Shown piece after piece: positions 11,487 to 21,955 of a DNA stretch of 64,000 nt. Source of the stretch: Chaetomium olivaceum. Its lineage: Eukaryota > Ascomycota > Sordariomycetes > Sordariales > Chaetomiaceae. The notes under the pieces are model-generated. The model did not search any database. It saw nothing but the letters and a program-made list of their open reading frames with translations, and was not told where the DNA came from. The position numbers and the translations under genes were made by a program. Numbering within the stretch: position 1 is the first letter of the stretch; the number at the start of each line of letters is the position of its first letter. The stretch lies in the NCBI GenBank assembly GCA_039881045.1, contig JAYWVB010000008.1, forward strand, positions 806,001 to 870,000, given 5' to 3'.

Positions 11487-12821
11487 ATGGAAAACCGCCG
11501 AAGCCTCACGGTTCGGGGCACTCCCGGTCCTAGCGGATCTTCAGCGAGGAAACGGACCTCTGATTTTGGAGCCGAACCGTCAACTAGCCGGCGTAGGACC
11601 CAGGATCCGTCTTCCGAGGCCGACGATGAGAGCGATATCGAGGAGTATGATCCCGCGCAGTCCATGCAAGAGCGCCGGGCGATCCAGCGGGACCTGCGGG
11701 ACTTGCAAAAGCGAATGCGCGAGAACCCGGACGAATTTATGCAATCGGACCCCAAAGCCCTCATCGAATACATCAACCAGTCAGATCGCATCATCAAGAA
11801 TGTCAAGCAAACCGCCGAGGCCGCCATCGATTCGCATGGGCTGGTGCTCGCAGCCGATCTCTCGGCTCGCCGGGTGCAGCGGTTGACATCCGGGAATGTC
11901 GGAAACGGAATTGATATTGACGAGTTCGTCTCTAAATGCATCACTTACATGCTGCAAGGTCGTGGGATCGAGGATGACGAAGCGGTGGAGCTCTCCAGCA
12001 CCCAAAGGAGGAGGCGGCAGCCAAATCGCGGCGCCATAGATAGTGACGACGAAGGGGGTGTCGGCGATGATGGCGACATGATGAACTGGGCTCACCTTGG
12101 TCGGTTTGCGTGTCTACCCGCCGTCCGCCGGCCAGCCCTCCCCGGCTTTCTCTTGGGCCCGCTGTCGATTGAGAAGAAGGCACGCAAGATCACCAAGAGG
12201 TCAGCACCGTTCAGGGTTAATAGCCTTCTGGAGGTCAGACCAGAGGAGCTCAGGGCAGAGGACTTGAAGAAATCGGACAAGAACGATCTTCCCTCAATAT
12301 GCAAAAAAATCCACGTGCAGCTGGAGACGGCTCAGCAAGAAGCTCAGGACGCGGTGGAGGATGCGGTTGATAATCTCGACGAGGAACCCACACCCGCTGA
12401 GTTGAGGGCCTTGATGGATCGGTACGCTTTACGATCTACCGGTGGCATCGACCTTTTGCGATTTGTCGTCAACCCGCATTCGTTTGGGCAGACAGTCGAA
12501 AACATGTTTTACGTCAGCTTTTTGATCCGAGAAGGGAGTGTCAAACTCGATTTCGACAACGACGGCCTACCAGCTATAGGTATGCAGCGCCGTTGAATTC
12601 TGGTTGTGCAAGGGCTAACACGGTTAATAGAACCTGTTCGAAAAAACTCATCAGCAGAAGCATCTCGTTCCAAAGCCGCCATGAGACACCAGGCCATCAT
12701 GTCTATTGATATGGCAACCTGGAGAGACATCATTGACGCATTCGACATAAAGGAACCAATGATCCCAAGCAGACAAGAGGAAGCCCAGCAAGGGCCTGGT
12801 GCAAGGGGGTGGTATAGCTAA
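11487..12821 (+). CDS. nse4: Smc5-Smc6 complex non-SMC subunit Nse4
   Basis: Kleisin subunit that bridges the Smc5 and Smc6 heads for DNA repair. Exon 1 is 11487-12579 and exon 2 is 12631-12821; the 51-base intron is GT-AG and in phase, giving 427 residues. The N-terminal kleisin region has RRAIQRDLRDLQKRMRENP and a helix ending in a nearby SDRIIKNVKQT segment. The C-terminal Nse4 winged-helix signature is clear: NPHSFGQTVENMFYVSFLIR, then REGSVKLDFDNDGLPAI-EP. The C-terminus is rich in Gln and Gly (EEAQQGPGARGWYS). The context ACAGAAATGG supports the start. It shares its promoter with vps34. Confidence 0.93.
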
Positions 12822-13362
12822 TCACTGCTGGTTGAATAGTTATCGCCGCCCTGCCCGCGGCCAATCTAGCCACAGCATTCTCGTGCACGGCAGCGAGTCG
12901 TTGAGCCATAACCCTCTAGATGTTGCGCAAAAGTATGCGTTTCTTTCTAGGCCCAACAATCTGCTTTGCTCCTCGAGGAATTATTGGGGCACAATGCTGT
13001 ATCGAGGCCAGGGATGAGAAGTCCTTTGTCCCCGAAATACGCGCCACGCCCCTTGCCGGAAATGGCAGCTGGCGGTGGACGTTTCTTTGTCTACCTATTG
13101 ACAGAATTGATAGACATGATACTCGATGTTTCTGGGCAAATGGCCACTCTGCATGCTTTTAATCTCATTCATTAAATACTTGTACCACGGCCCGCGGCTG
13201 CCTCCATCCATTCGGCGCATTCAGCCCCTAAACCGACCGTTTGAATTATCCACAGTCCCTTCCAGTCTGCTCGGTTGTTCCAGCTCCGGCTCCGGTTCCC
13301 ACTCCCCCTAGTTCCAGAGCCCACGAATAACGCACCTCCGTGTGCTCCTGGGGTTAGACTCA
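12822..13362. other. intergenic, 540 bp
   Basis: The 3' UTR of nse4 and the promoter and leader of the coiled-coil gene. Nothing else recognised. Confidence 0.5.
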
Positions 13363-16300
13363 ATGGCGGACGAAGATGTTGACCGGCAGGATCGGCTTCG
13401 CCGTTGGGAAGACGATCCAGAGGAGCCCGACGCTTCCACAGAGCCATTCCCGGCCTTTGAAACTTCACTTGGGCCAGGTCAAACGGCTTCGGATGAAAAA
13501 CATCCAGAAGCTGCTGGCGAAGAACGTCGAGCGTCTCTCGATGCAGTGTCACCTGGATCGGTGTCCCCGGAGCTTGAAGCTTGGGGCGCCGCCTCTCCCA
13601 TAAAAAGGCCTGTTGCACCATGGATTGCGAATAATTCACCACGAACATTGTCCCCTAGGGAACAGGCCGACGCTGCTGCTTTGCAGAGATCCGGTTCACC
13701 AGTATCGCCAATTGAGCTGCCGCCCTCGCTGTTACCCCCTCAGGGGTATGAACGCCGCTCTTCAATCGGAACCGTTGCCAGCACCACCAGCAACAATACT
13801 TTCCGTTCCAACCGCACCAACTTCTCTCGCCCCCGTCGGAGACGGGACGTGCTTAAGGACATATACATGTCCAATCCCAAGATTCTCAACTCGCGTGATG
13901 GCGAGAATGGTCCGGCGTACGGTTTCTGGACCGTGGATACGGCGGCAAACGTCAAGATGCTTCTGGATGCTGTGACGGAACCGCCCCGGAACGGGATGTT
14001 CCAAAGGGTGGACCCGGAGGAAGTGCTTCGGACTCACGTGGCCAATTCGGATTCGAAAACCCACGCGCCCTGGGAACAGCTGTTGGCGTGCTACGACGTC
14101 GCCATGAGAGGGAGGACCGCTGCTTTTCTCGTTCTCGCAGACATGTCGAAGAAATCCCTCGAGGATGAGGGACGTGGAAGGCTTGAAGTGGGATTGCGGA
14201 AGGCCGAGGAGGAGAAGGAATCTCTCGCCAGAGCTGTGGATTTCCTTGAAGCGGAAAAAAGGCAACGGCTAGAGGAGATCGCGACATTTAAAAAGGAAAA
14301 CCGGACGCTAATCAAGAATGGGTCGGCACTCGAGGCGGATCAAAAAAAGATTTTGACCATTCAGAAGGAACAGCTCCGGCGCCTGGAAAAGAAACTTGCC
14401 AAGTGGGGAGAGAACATCGGCTTACCGATCATCGGTCCATCGGCCAGTGATAGGCGCGGTGATGAAGCCAGGTTCGAGTCCATCATCGACGCGCTTGAGA
14501 CGGCTTACAAGATCATGGAAACGACCGACGAGCGCCTCCGAGCGTCCGACGAGGAATGCGAGGAGCTACACAGGATGGTTTCGGACGTCACAGACCTAAG
14601 GATAACACAACTCGAGCTGCAAAACGAGGAGCTCAAGAAGCAGATGGAATCCGAACGAGCGCTTGCGGCTAAGAGGGAGAAGCGCCACGCTGAAGTGCTA
14701 ACACGCTTGACCCAAAACCGTTCACAGACCCAGGAACTCAGAAACCTGTTAGAAACGGAACGAGCTCGTGCGGCCCAAACGGAGAAAGACGACGCCGACG
14801 TAATAGCACGCTTGACCCGCCAAAAAGAAGCTCTGAGTCGGGAGAAAGACTTGGGAGACGCCAGGGTTAAACAAGAGGTCGCTCTGTACCGGGACAAATG
14901 TGACATTCTCCAGCGATCAGTCGATGAGCTCAAGCAGAGGATCGCCGATCAGGCCGTGGAGGCGGCCCGCGAAAAGAAGGAATACGAGCGCAAGGTGGAA
15001 GAAATCAAGAATTCTGTTGAAGGCCTACAGACCACGGTTACTGGTCGTATTAGCGGCTACGAAGGCAGCCCAGGCGCAGGTTTATCGTCCGGCATCCCTC
15101 AAACACCTCTGCCCAAAGAAGCTATCCACGAGATCAAGGCAACTCAGCTCCAGGCCATCCAGGCTAGCCAGGCGGCCATGGAACAGATCAAAGCAGCGAT
15201 CAAGGACATTGTGGCCCGAGTATCAGGGGATCTGGCAGTGACCGAAGCAACCCATCTCAGTGAAGCCCAGGAGATCCTGGACGAACTCCAAAATCTCACC
15301 GTCTCGGCCGATGCTTGGATCGAACAACATCAAACCTTTGAGAAAAATCAAGGGTTGATACATGGCGAACTCGACGCGCTCCAGCAACTGCTCCAATCGA
15401 ATCAAGATACGTTTCAGGAAATTGGACAACAGGTCCAACAGCACTATGCTCAAGTTCAAACAGCTAAAATGGTCCCCAAACTGGGCAGAGACACGGAAAT
15501 GCCTTCGCCAGCCTTACCTGACGACAAAATTCCGTCCAAAGATTTGTCCTTCGGCGCCAGCGTCGAGGAGATAGAGTGTCTGAGGGCTAGTAGGGAAATC
15601 ATCTTGCAGCTGAGATTACCCCTCCGCAAGAAGAAGAAGGCGGGCACGGCGTTCGACACGCTTGTGAACTCGCGGATAGACATGCTGCATTGTCTGTGGC
15701 AGAGGCTCTCCGACGTGGACCCCAATACTCCCGCCGAAGACCTCATCATCGAATTGGAAACGACCCTCAAGTCATACCAAGTCTACGGCATTGAGAAAGA
15801 CTTGACGGGTTTCGATGCGATGCTCGCCGATTTCGACTCACTCTTCGAGGGCCTGTTGAAGCTCAAGCAATACACCACACAACCGCGTAAAGCCGAGCGG
15901 GAACTGTTACGGGGGATTCATTCGAAGATTGAGCAGCTCGAGAAGAATCGAGATGCGCTTGCAACACTCGCCACGGAGTATGAGGCCTATCGAACAGAGC
16001 AATCGCTTCGCTCTCTCAACTCTCGTCAGTGGGAGGAGGTGTTGCTTCTTACCAACAACTTCGTCCAAGCCAACGGCGACGCATGGAGCTTGCCCACGGC
16101 AACCGGCGAGGAGGGAGCGGCAGCTTGGGAGACGTTAGTGTCTCAAGTTCAGGAGAGGATAGTCGACGCGCATCTGGCCAAGCGCAGGCGGGAAATACAG
16201 GAAGTCATGATGGAGCAAGACAGTCGGCTAATGGCGTTGAGTACTGAGATTCCTAAAGTCAAGGTGCGAGCCGACGGCTTGACGAAACGGGTTGCGGCGT

Positions 16301-17334
16301 TCGACAGAGTACAGCTCAGGGGGTTCAGGTCAAGTGCTTCCAAGGTTAAGCCAATGGATTTGACCCTCAGAGCCGCCCTCAAAAGGCATGAAACGAGACT
16401 GCGCCGGGAATACCAGTTCAGCACAGCACGTCTTAGCATGCTGGATGCCGACCAAGTGCAAACACAGGATTACCTGGACGGAGCAGCCGCGGTCGAACGC
16501 CAGAACGCTCGGGAATCCGTGACCAGAGCACTCCTCCAGCTCCAAGCGTCGAGAGGCAAGGGCCGACACGGCGAAGCCACCTGCTTCTGCAACCTTTTCC
16601 GCTATTTCTTCCCGCGCGGCTACTACTCGGTCATCACCGGAGGCTGCTGTGCCGGCGGGAAGACGAGCACATTCTCACCATCCACTGCCTCTTGCCAGGG
16701 CCACCACGGCCACGGCGTGCTCATATCCTCGGAGCCCCTCTGGTCTTCCCTCTGCCGCCTACTGACGTCAATCACCTGGCTTCTCTTTTTGGTCTTCTAC
16801 CAGCCGTCCGAACTGCGCCGGACGGTCTCCTTTCTTCTGTCGTCCCTTGCCGCGCTACCGATCTATCTCTTCCGCCTCGCGAAGCATACCTACACCCGCA
16901 GCCGTCACCGTATCTCCCTGCCCATTGTAGACTCAACGCATGCCAATCCGCAACCACCAGCCCAAATCCCCTCCTCCCCCATCCCCATCCCACAACCACC
17001 CACCACGCAACCCACTCCCCTCATCAACCCGCACCTCAAACCGCCCATATTCCCCCTGCCCCCCATCCCCCCGGCCTCCACCCTCGTCTCCACCATCCTC
17101 CTGCTCACCACAGCCTACCTCTGGCTGACCTACGTCGCCGTGACAGTCGAGCGACGGATCTGGGTGGGGTCCAACGACTGGCGGTTCGCCTACGTGCGGG
17201 ACCTGACCAGTGGGCGCCCCCCGCCCTACCCGGGCTGGTCGCCTGTCAGTGTGGATTATCGGTTGGTGGTGGATCCCGTGTGGGTGTGGTTTGCGGAGGC
17301 GGTGCATGGGTTGTTTGGGTGGGCGAGGGGGTAG
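13363..17334 (+). CDS. large coiled-coil protein with C-terminal membrane segments, function unknown
   Basis: A single 1323-residue frame with no intron. ATG 13363 (context CTCAATGGCG) is preferred; the longer frame from 13342 starts with GTG. Residues 1-170 are acidic, then Ser/Pro-rich, with a basic patch SRPRRRRDVLKDIY. A well-formed domain follows at about 180-260 (GPAYGFWTVDTAANVKMLLD, APWEQLLACYDVAMRG). Long Glu/Lys/Arg/Gln heptads run from about 270 to 760 and 800 to 1080. Hydrophobic segments lie near 1129-1150 (LLTSITWLLFLVFYQP), 1155-1175 (FLLSSLAALPIYLF) and 1246-1262 (LLTTAYLWLTYVAV). The shape fits a membrane-anchored tether at an organelle or the nuclear envelope, but that is inference. 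I do not recognise a named family. Confidence 0.85.
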   Translation: MADEDVDRQDRLRRWEDDPEEPDASTEPFPAFETSLGPGQTASDEKHPEAAGEERRASLDAVSPGSVSPELEAWGAASPIKRPVAPWIANNSPRTLSPREQADAAALQRSGSPVSPIELPPSLLPPQGYERRSSIGTVASTTSNNTFRSNRTNFSRPRRRRDVLKDIYMSNPKILNSRDGENGPAYGFWTVDTAANVKMLLDAVTEPPRNGMFQRVDPEEVLRTHVANSDSKTHAPWEQLLACYDVAMRGRTAAFLVLADMSKKSLEDEGRGRLEVGLRKAEEEKESLARAVDFLEAEKRQRLEEIATFKKENRTLIKNGSALEADQKKILTIQKEQLRRLEKKLAKWGENIGLPIIGPSASDRRGDEARFESIIDALETAYKIMETTDERLRASDEECEELHRMVSDVTDLRITQLELQNEELKKQMESERALAAKREKRHAEVLTRLTQNRSQTQELRNLLETERARAAQTEKDDADVIARLTRQKEALSREKDLGDARVKQEVALYRDKCDILQRSVDELKQRIADQAVEAAREKKEYERKVEEIKNSVEGLQTTVTGRISGYEGSPGAGLSSGIPQTPLPKEAIHEIKATQLQAIQASQAAMEQIKAAIKDIVARVSGDLAVTEATHLSEAQEILDELQNLTVSADAWIEQHQTFEKNQGLIHGELDALQQLLQSNQDTFQEIGQQVQQHYAQVQTAKMVPKLGRDTEMPSPALPDDKIPSKDLSFGASVEEIECLRASREIILQLRLPLRKKKKAGTAFDTLVNSRIDMLHCLWQRLSDVDPNTPAEDLIIELETTLKSYQVYGIEKDLTGFDAMLADFDSLFEGLLKLKQYTTQPRKAERELLRGIHSKIEQLEKNRDALATLATEYEAYRTEQSLRSLNSRQWEEVLLLTNNFVQANGDAWSLPTATGEEGAAAWETLVSQVQERIVDAHLAKRRREIQEVMMEQDSRLMALSTEIPKVKVRADGLTKRVAAFDRVQLRGFRSSASKVKPMDLTLRAALKRHETRLRREYQFSTARLSMLDADQVQTQDYLDGAAAVERQNARESVTRALLQLQASRGKGRHGEATCFCNLFRYFFPRGYYSVITGGCCAGGKTSTFSPSTASCQGHHGHGVLISSEPLWSSLCRLLTSITWLLFLVFYQPSELRRTVSFLLSSLAALPIYLFRLAKHTYTRSRHRISLPIVDSTHANPQPPAQIPSSPIPIPQPPTTQPTPLINPHLKPPIFPLPPIPPASTLVSTILLLTTAYLWLTYVAVTVERRIWVGSNDWRFAYVRDLTSGRPPPYPGWSPVSVDYRLVVDPVWVWFAEAVHGLFGWARG

Positions 17335-17848
17335 ATTTGGGTGATGAGTATGGGGATGGGGGTGGGGGAGTGTTTTGGGGGTGGTTAGGAACTTGGTTGG
17401 GAGGGGAGTGGTTAGCTAGAGGAGAGGGCGTGGTTGACTAGAGGAGAGGGCGTGGTTAGCGAAGAGGGGAGGGAAGTGATCAGTTGAGTGGGGAAGGTGA
17501 GATATGAAGGTATATTAGTTATCGAATAGTTGGGAAGAAGGAGGGGTGGTCAGCTACAGGAAGGGGCTGGCGGGGCGCGTGGAGGATTGAAGATGAGGAT
17601 ACATATTGGCTATCGAATTGCTTCACCGGTATGTTAGATAACATGATATCGGTTGGGTTATTAGATTGTCTTCAGTCTGGTCACTACATGTTGGGAATCA
17701 GTATTCGTATACTGCATCCCCCAACTTTCTTACACTACGCCCCTGCTCGTGTCCGCTCTCCAAGCATCTTCTCCAGGAAGCCGTTCAACTCAACCATCGT
17801 CACCCTCAACAGCCCGGCCTCGCCCTTCAAGTCCGGCGCGTCCAGCGT
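17335..17848. other. convergent intergenic region
   Basis: A G-rich, direct-repeat-like stretch lies at about 17340-17470 (repeated GGTTAGC/GAGGAGAGGGCGTGGTT units), followed by the 3' region of the minus-strand AAA gene. No gene seen. Confidence 0.5.
17405..17465. repeat. short direct repeat (GAGGAGAGGGCGTGGTT unit)
   Basis: The unit TAGAGGAGAGGGCGTGGTT occurs twice in succession (about 17415-17455), with decayed copies on either side, in the G-rich 3' flank of the coiled-coil gene. Confidence 0.6.
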
Positions 17849-20722
17849 TTAGTGCCCGTAAACGCCTTGAGTAACAAGCCCAGCCAGCGTCTGAATATCT
17901 CTCCCGTTCGACCACCCAGACGTCGCGCCCAACTCCCCTAAAAGCCTGAGCAATCTCTCTCTCTCGGCCTGTTTATTAACCACATCCCATACCTGAATAC
18001 CCTCCTCCATCAACCGCTTAAACAACAGCTGCCTCATCCGAGACGTGTCCATCGGCGGGAACACAACATCGGTAGTAAACCGCCCCCTCAACCCAGCATT
18101 CGCCCGCATCAAACGATCCATATCCCCCTCATACCCTGCCAACACAATGACCAGCTTCCGGAGGTATCTCTTCTTCGTCATGCAGGCAACCAGCTCCCCA
18201 ACCGCCTCCTGCTCGTAGCTGCTAGTGCCACTGCCGTCTAGGGCGTCACCGGTAAGGCGATACGCCTCGTCAACAAACAGCACCTTTCCCAGGGCCCGCT
18301 CAAACATGGCGACAACCTTGGGCGCCGACTGGCCCATGTACTGGCCAAGGAGACTGCTTGCGGAGCACTCGACTACCTCGCTGGAGCTGAGAAAGCCCAT
18401 GTCGTAGAAGATCTGGCCCAGGATACGCGCGGTGTGGGTTTTGCCGGTGCCTGGTGGGCCTTTGAAGAGGAAAGTAAAGGGGATGGTCTGGCGGGGGTCT
18501 TTGCCCCGGCGGCGGAGATTGATGGCCATGCGTTGGTAGGCTTGGAATTGGGCGATGATGGCCTCGAAGCCGACGAGGCCGTCGAAGAGGGATTGGCAGC
18601 GCGTGCTTGCGTGAGTAGCGCGGTCCCAGTCGGGGTCGAAGTCGCATGGTTCGAGGATAGTTGTGGGTCGTTCTTCTTGTTCGAATATGGAGGAGAAATC
18701 AGTGGTGGCTGGGGCTGGCGGAAAGGTGTTGGGGGGTTTGGCGTCAGTCTTAATTTGCGCCTCGATGCGATCCCTGAACCGTGTTTTCGCTTGGTTCAGG
18801 AGGTTGTCGACCTCGCCGCCGTTTCCAAAGTTGGGCCGATCCCTCACACGGCGGAGAATTTCGGCGGCCACTTCCAGAGCCTGCGGTGTCGCACTGATTT
18901 CTTCCTTAGCCATCTTAGAATGGAGGATCTGATTGAGTGTTTTGTCATCGTAGTCGGAAAATCGGAAGGCCTCTTCAAGAGGAATCCGCCTTCTCAGACC
19001 CGGGTTGACGTTGATGAACATCTCTTCCATCAAGTCAGGGTACCCGAGGAGAATCACGCAGCGGTCTTCGCCTGGTGTGTTATTAATCCTCCTGACGATC
19101 ATGTCGATACAAGCCAGGTGGTCGGCGTTTGATGCTTTGGAAGCTTTGCTTGCCTGGTAAAATGTATGGGCATCGTCGATGATGAGGACTTTGCCGAGTG
19201 TTGCGTCGAGAATCTGGGTCGTCTTCACCTCGGTCTCCCCTCTGTGGAATCCGATGAAATCCCCGGGTGTTTTATACACGACTTTATTGTTCGAGAGCAA
19301 ACCCATATCTGCAAGAACTTGCCCGTAGAGTTGTCCCACAGTCGTCTTCCCGGTTCCAGGGGGGCCGATAAATACACGGTTGAGGGACGTCCAGAGTGGC
19401 TCTTTGCCCAGTAGCTCGCGGCGTAGTAGTTTGTCTTCGTGCGGGTGAGAAGCTCACTGAGGGTCTTTTTGACATGTTCCATGCCAGCCATTTTGTCGAG
19501 TTCTTTCCATGCGACGCTATGATTGCGGACATCATCGGGCCGGCCCGATCAGGTCTTCCCTAGTAAGCAAGGAGCGTCTGATGTCGTCGTTAGCCGGCTG
19601 TCTGGTAGCAGCTCCATACCCGCCCCTTTTGTGGCTTGTGGGTTGGCTAATTCCCGCCTTCTCAGACCGGACGGCGTGTCGGCGGACCATATCTCCAAAA
19701 GCCAACACAAGGTCGTGAACATTGGCAAACCCAGCAGATCCTCGGTGTCTCCCCACCTTCCGAGCAGCAATCCGGGTGTAGGGTCCGGCGTCACCACCCT
19801 CGGCCTGAAATGAGTTATGGTGGATGAGCTGGAGCAGGATAGTGTGAAGTTGGTCGTCATTGCAGTCTTGCAGTTGTAACCTCATCCATCTGCCGCTCCG
19901 TGGGCCCCCAAGGGCCGCCTCTATTCCTTCTGTGCTACCAGTGAGAACAATGACGCATTTGATATGGGGAAAATGCTGTTCTATGCAGCGTATGAAGTCG
20001 CGGTGGACAGGCTGGTCGTCGACCTCGATAGAGTCGATGACCAGAAATAGTGACAGTCCGTGCTGGCTCTTCAAGTAACTGTCCAAAGATTCGATGCCTG
20101 CTGCTCCTTGAAAGGCACGGCTTGATCTTGTCTTGTGATCGACCTCGCCCGGCCATACCCGGCATTCCACCAACAACTTGATGGTCGCCAGGGTTCGCTT
20201 GCCCGTGCCAGAATTACCGGACAACGCAAGGTTGAAATCCTGGCGTCTCAGAAAGCCCTTTCGGCGCCTAGCGGCGTCAATGGTGGCTTTGACAGCAAGG
20301 AACTCCTGCTTAACTTCCTCCAGCCCCACCATCGACATAAGCTGGTCCAAAGCCCGGCTTTCCTCCCCATATTCCATCTTCCGTCGCGCCCATTCCCGTT
20401 CGGCGGGTGATGGGTTGGGCGCAACGGTGGCCGTCGGACATGACAAGCCTAGCGCCGGAAGTAGAGGCATCCCTGGACGGTTATGACTTGTAGCCAGAGC
20501 TGACTTTATGTTCCCGCCTTGTGGCAATCCAGTGGCACAGAATGGGTCGTGGCCCCGGTCTTCATTGTCGTTATCTTTGTCGTTGTCGCTGCCATCGTGC
20601 TCGCCCCTGCCGTATTCCCTGCCGTACATACTGTAGCCGCACGACTCGCACCGGCCGCTGCCGTACCCACTACCGTCGGACGGGCTGTAGTCGTTGCCCT
20701 CATGATCAACCGACCGCTCCAT
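17849..20722 (-). CDS. three-module CbbX/SpoVK (CfxQ)-type AAA+ ATPase (two compensating frameshifts)
   Basis: A large AAA+ protein of about 957 residues starting MERSVDHEGNDYS at 20722. Residues 1-80 are low complexity (Gly, Ser, Asp). Module 1 follows MVGLEEVKQEFLAVK with Walker A SGNSGTGKRTLA and a weak Walker B, LFLVIDSIE. Module 2 begins AGMEHVKKTLSELL with GPPGTGKTTVGQLYG and LIIDDAHTF. Module 3 has GPPGTGKTHTARILG and a canonical Walker B, LFVDEAYRL, plus sensor AGYEGDMDRL and arginine-finger region GLRGRF. The frame shifts by one base near 19537-19552 (insertion) and back near 19420-19430 (deletion), both at conserved sites, so sequence error is likely. No intron seen. Fungal members of this family are common but poorly characterised; function unknown. 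A LINE relic sits just upstream of its start. Confidence 0.86.
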
Positions 20723-20754
20723 TCTATTTCGTATGAAATTCTGAACTTGGAATA

Positions 20755-21725
20755 ACTATATTATTATTATTCATACTCCGCTGTGCCCTAAGGCGTGCCG
20801 GACCCTCAGCTATTTACTGTACAGGAAAACCGCGCCCTCACAGGCCGGATGAAAAACCCATACCAATCTTCAAGGAAAGTACACGTGTGTGAGCCTGCGA
20901 ATACAAAGAGAGGAGGCCCCCTGGCCTCCGAAGGAGGGGCGTGTTAGGCCGCCGCTTCCAGCTCGAGCCTCCTAGCCAAACTGTACATCGGCAGCCTTCC
21001 TGAGTCCATCAGCCATCCCAGGACCCTCCTCGTGAGCCGTGCTATTGCAGGATCAATACCGTGCAGAACAGAGTAAAAGTCCCGTCGCGTTCGAATTCCA
21101 GCTCTCTCCCATCTTCGAGTCAGCGGTGGGGCCAAACACCACACTACCAGGTGCTCGGCAGTCTCCCGTCCTTCGCCGCACTGGCAGGCGGGCGTTAGGA
21201 TCTCTGGGACTCCTCGTGTAAACAGAAAGTCCCGTAGGCCTATTGCCCCCGTTCGGATCTGGACCAGCAGAGAACTCCTCGCCTTGGTGAGACCGTCGTG
21301 CCGTCTTAGGGTTTCCTCTCGGAATAGCGTCTCTCGCTGATGGTCAAAGTCGTCCGCTGGTCTGGTGATTGCTCTACCGTCCCGTTCCTTTAGCCACCTC
21401 GCTCTCCAGGCTTCCTCCGCTACCCTGTTTGTATCTACACCTCCCCCCGTCCAGCGCGCAATCGTGCTTGCGGCGTTCTCCACTGCCGTGGGCTCCCGCA
21501 GTCCCACTGTTCGCGGCCGGCCCCTGCCGCCGTACCCCGACCGGAGTCTCTGCTGTATCTTGCGACAGGCGGTAAGAACGACGCTCCCTGCGGTCTTCTT
21601 GCCGCCCTGGCCGTCGTCTAAGTCGGTTCGCTGGAGCCTGGTTTCAAAGTCCGCAAGTCGCTTGTTGAGGTATAGGTCCAACGGTGGTCCCCTACGAAAT
21701 ATGCACCCTGGAATATTGGAAACAT
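20755..21725 (-). mobile_element. 5'-truncated Tad-like non-LTR retrotransposon (LINE) relic
   Basis: The C-terminal end of a LINE ORF2 is still open over 20944-21681 (at least 245 residues; homology seems to start near 21725, with no ATG). It carries LDLYLNKRLADFE, a basic segment, the helix REETLRRHDGLTKARSSLLV and the typical end motif C-x-C-x8-H-x4-C in PACQCGEGRETAEHLVVWC. The RT and endonuclease parts are missing, as expected for a 5'-truncated insertion. A 3' untranslated part of about 190 bases ends in an AATAATAATAAT tract (about 20761-20772), like the simple-repeat tails of I/Tad-clade elements. I could not see a clear target-site duplication. Confidence 0.8.
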
Positions 21726-21955
21726 AAGCTGGAGAAGATCAAGGCGGAGTGCGAATGAAATGGGGCGGGGGAAATTGGCTGCAAGGATTTCGGTGTGAGA
21801 GTTGCATGATGAATCTTGTTTATGGGACTGTCGTTGCTGTTTGATAACAAGATTTCAGTCGCGCGATATGCTTAACCTTGGAATGACTGCAACAGTGTGT
21901 TGTGGCTCATTAAGAGATCCCACAGGCTGAAGGAACAAGGATCGTTCAGCAGCTG
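21726..21955. other. spacer between LINE relic and pseudogene
   Basis: About 230 bases of unassigned sequence with no conserved frame. It may include decayed element or pseudogene sequence. Confidence 0.35.
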
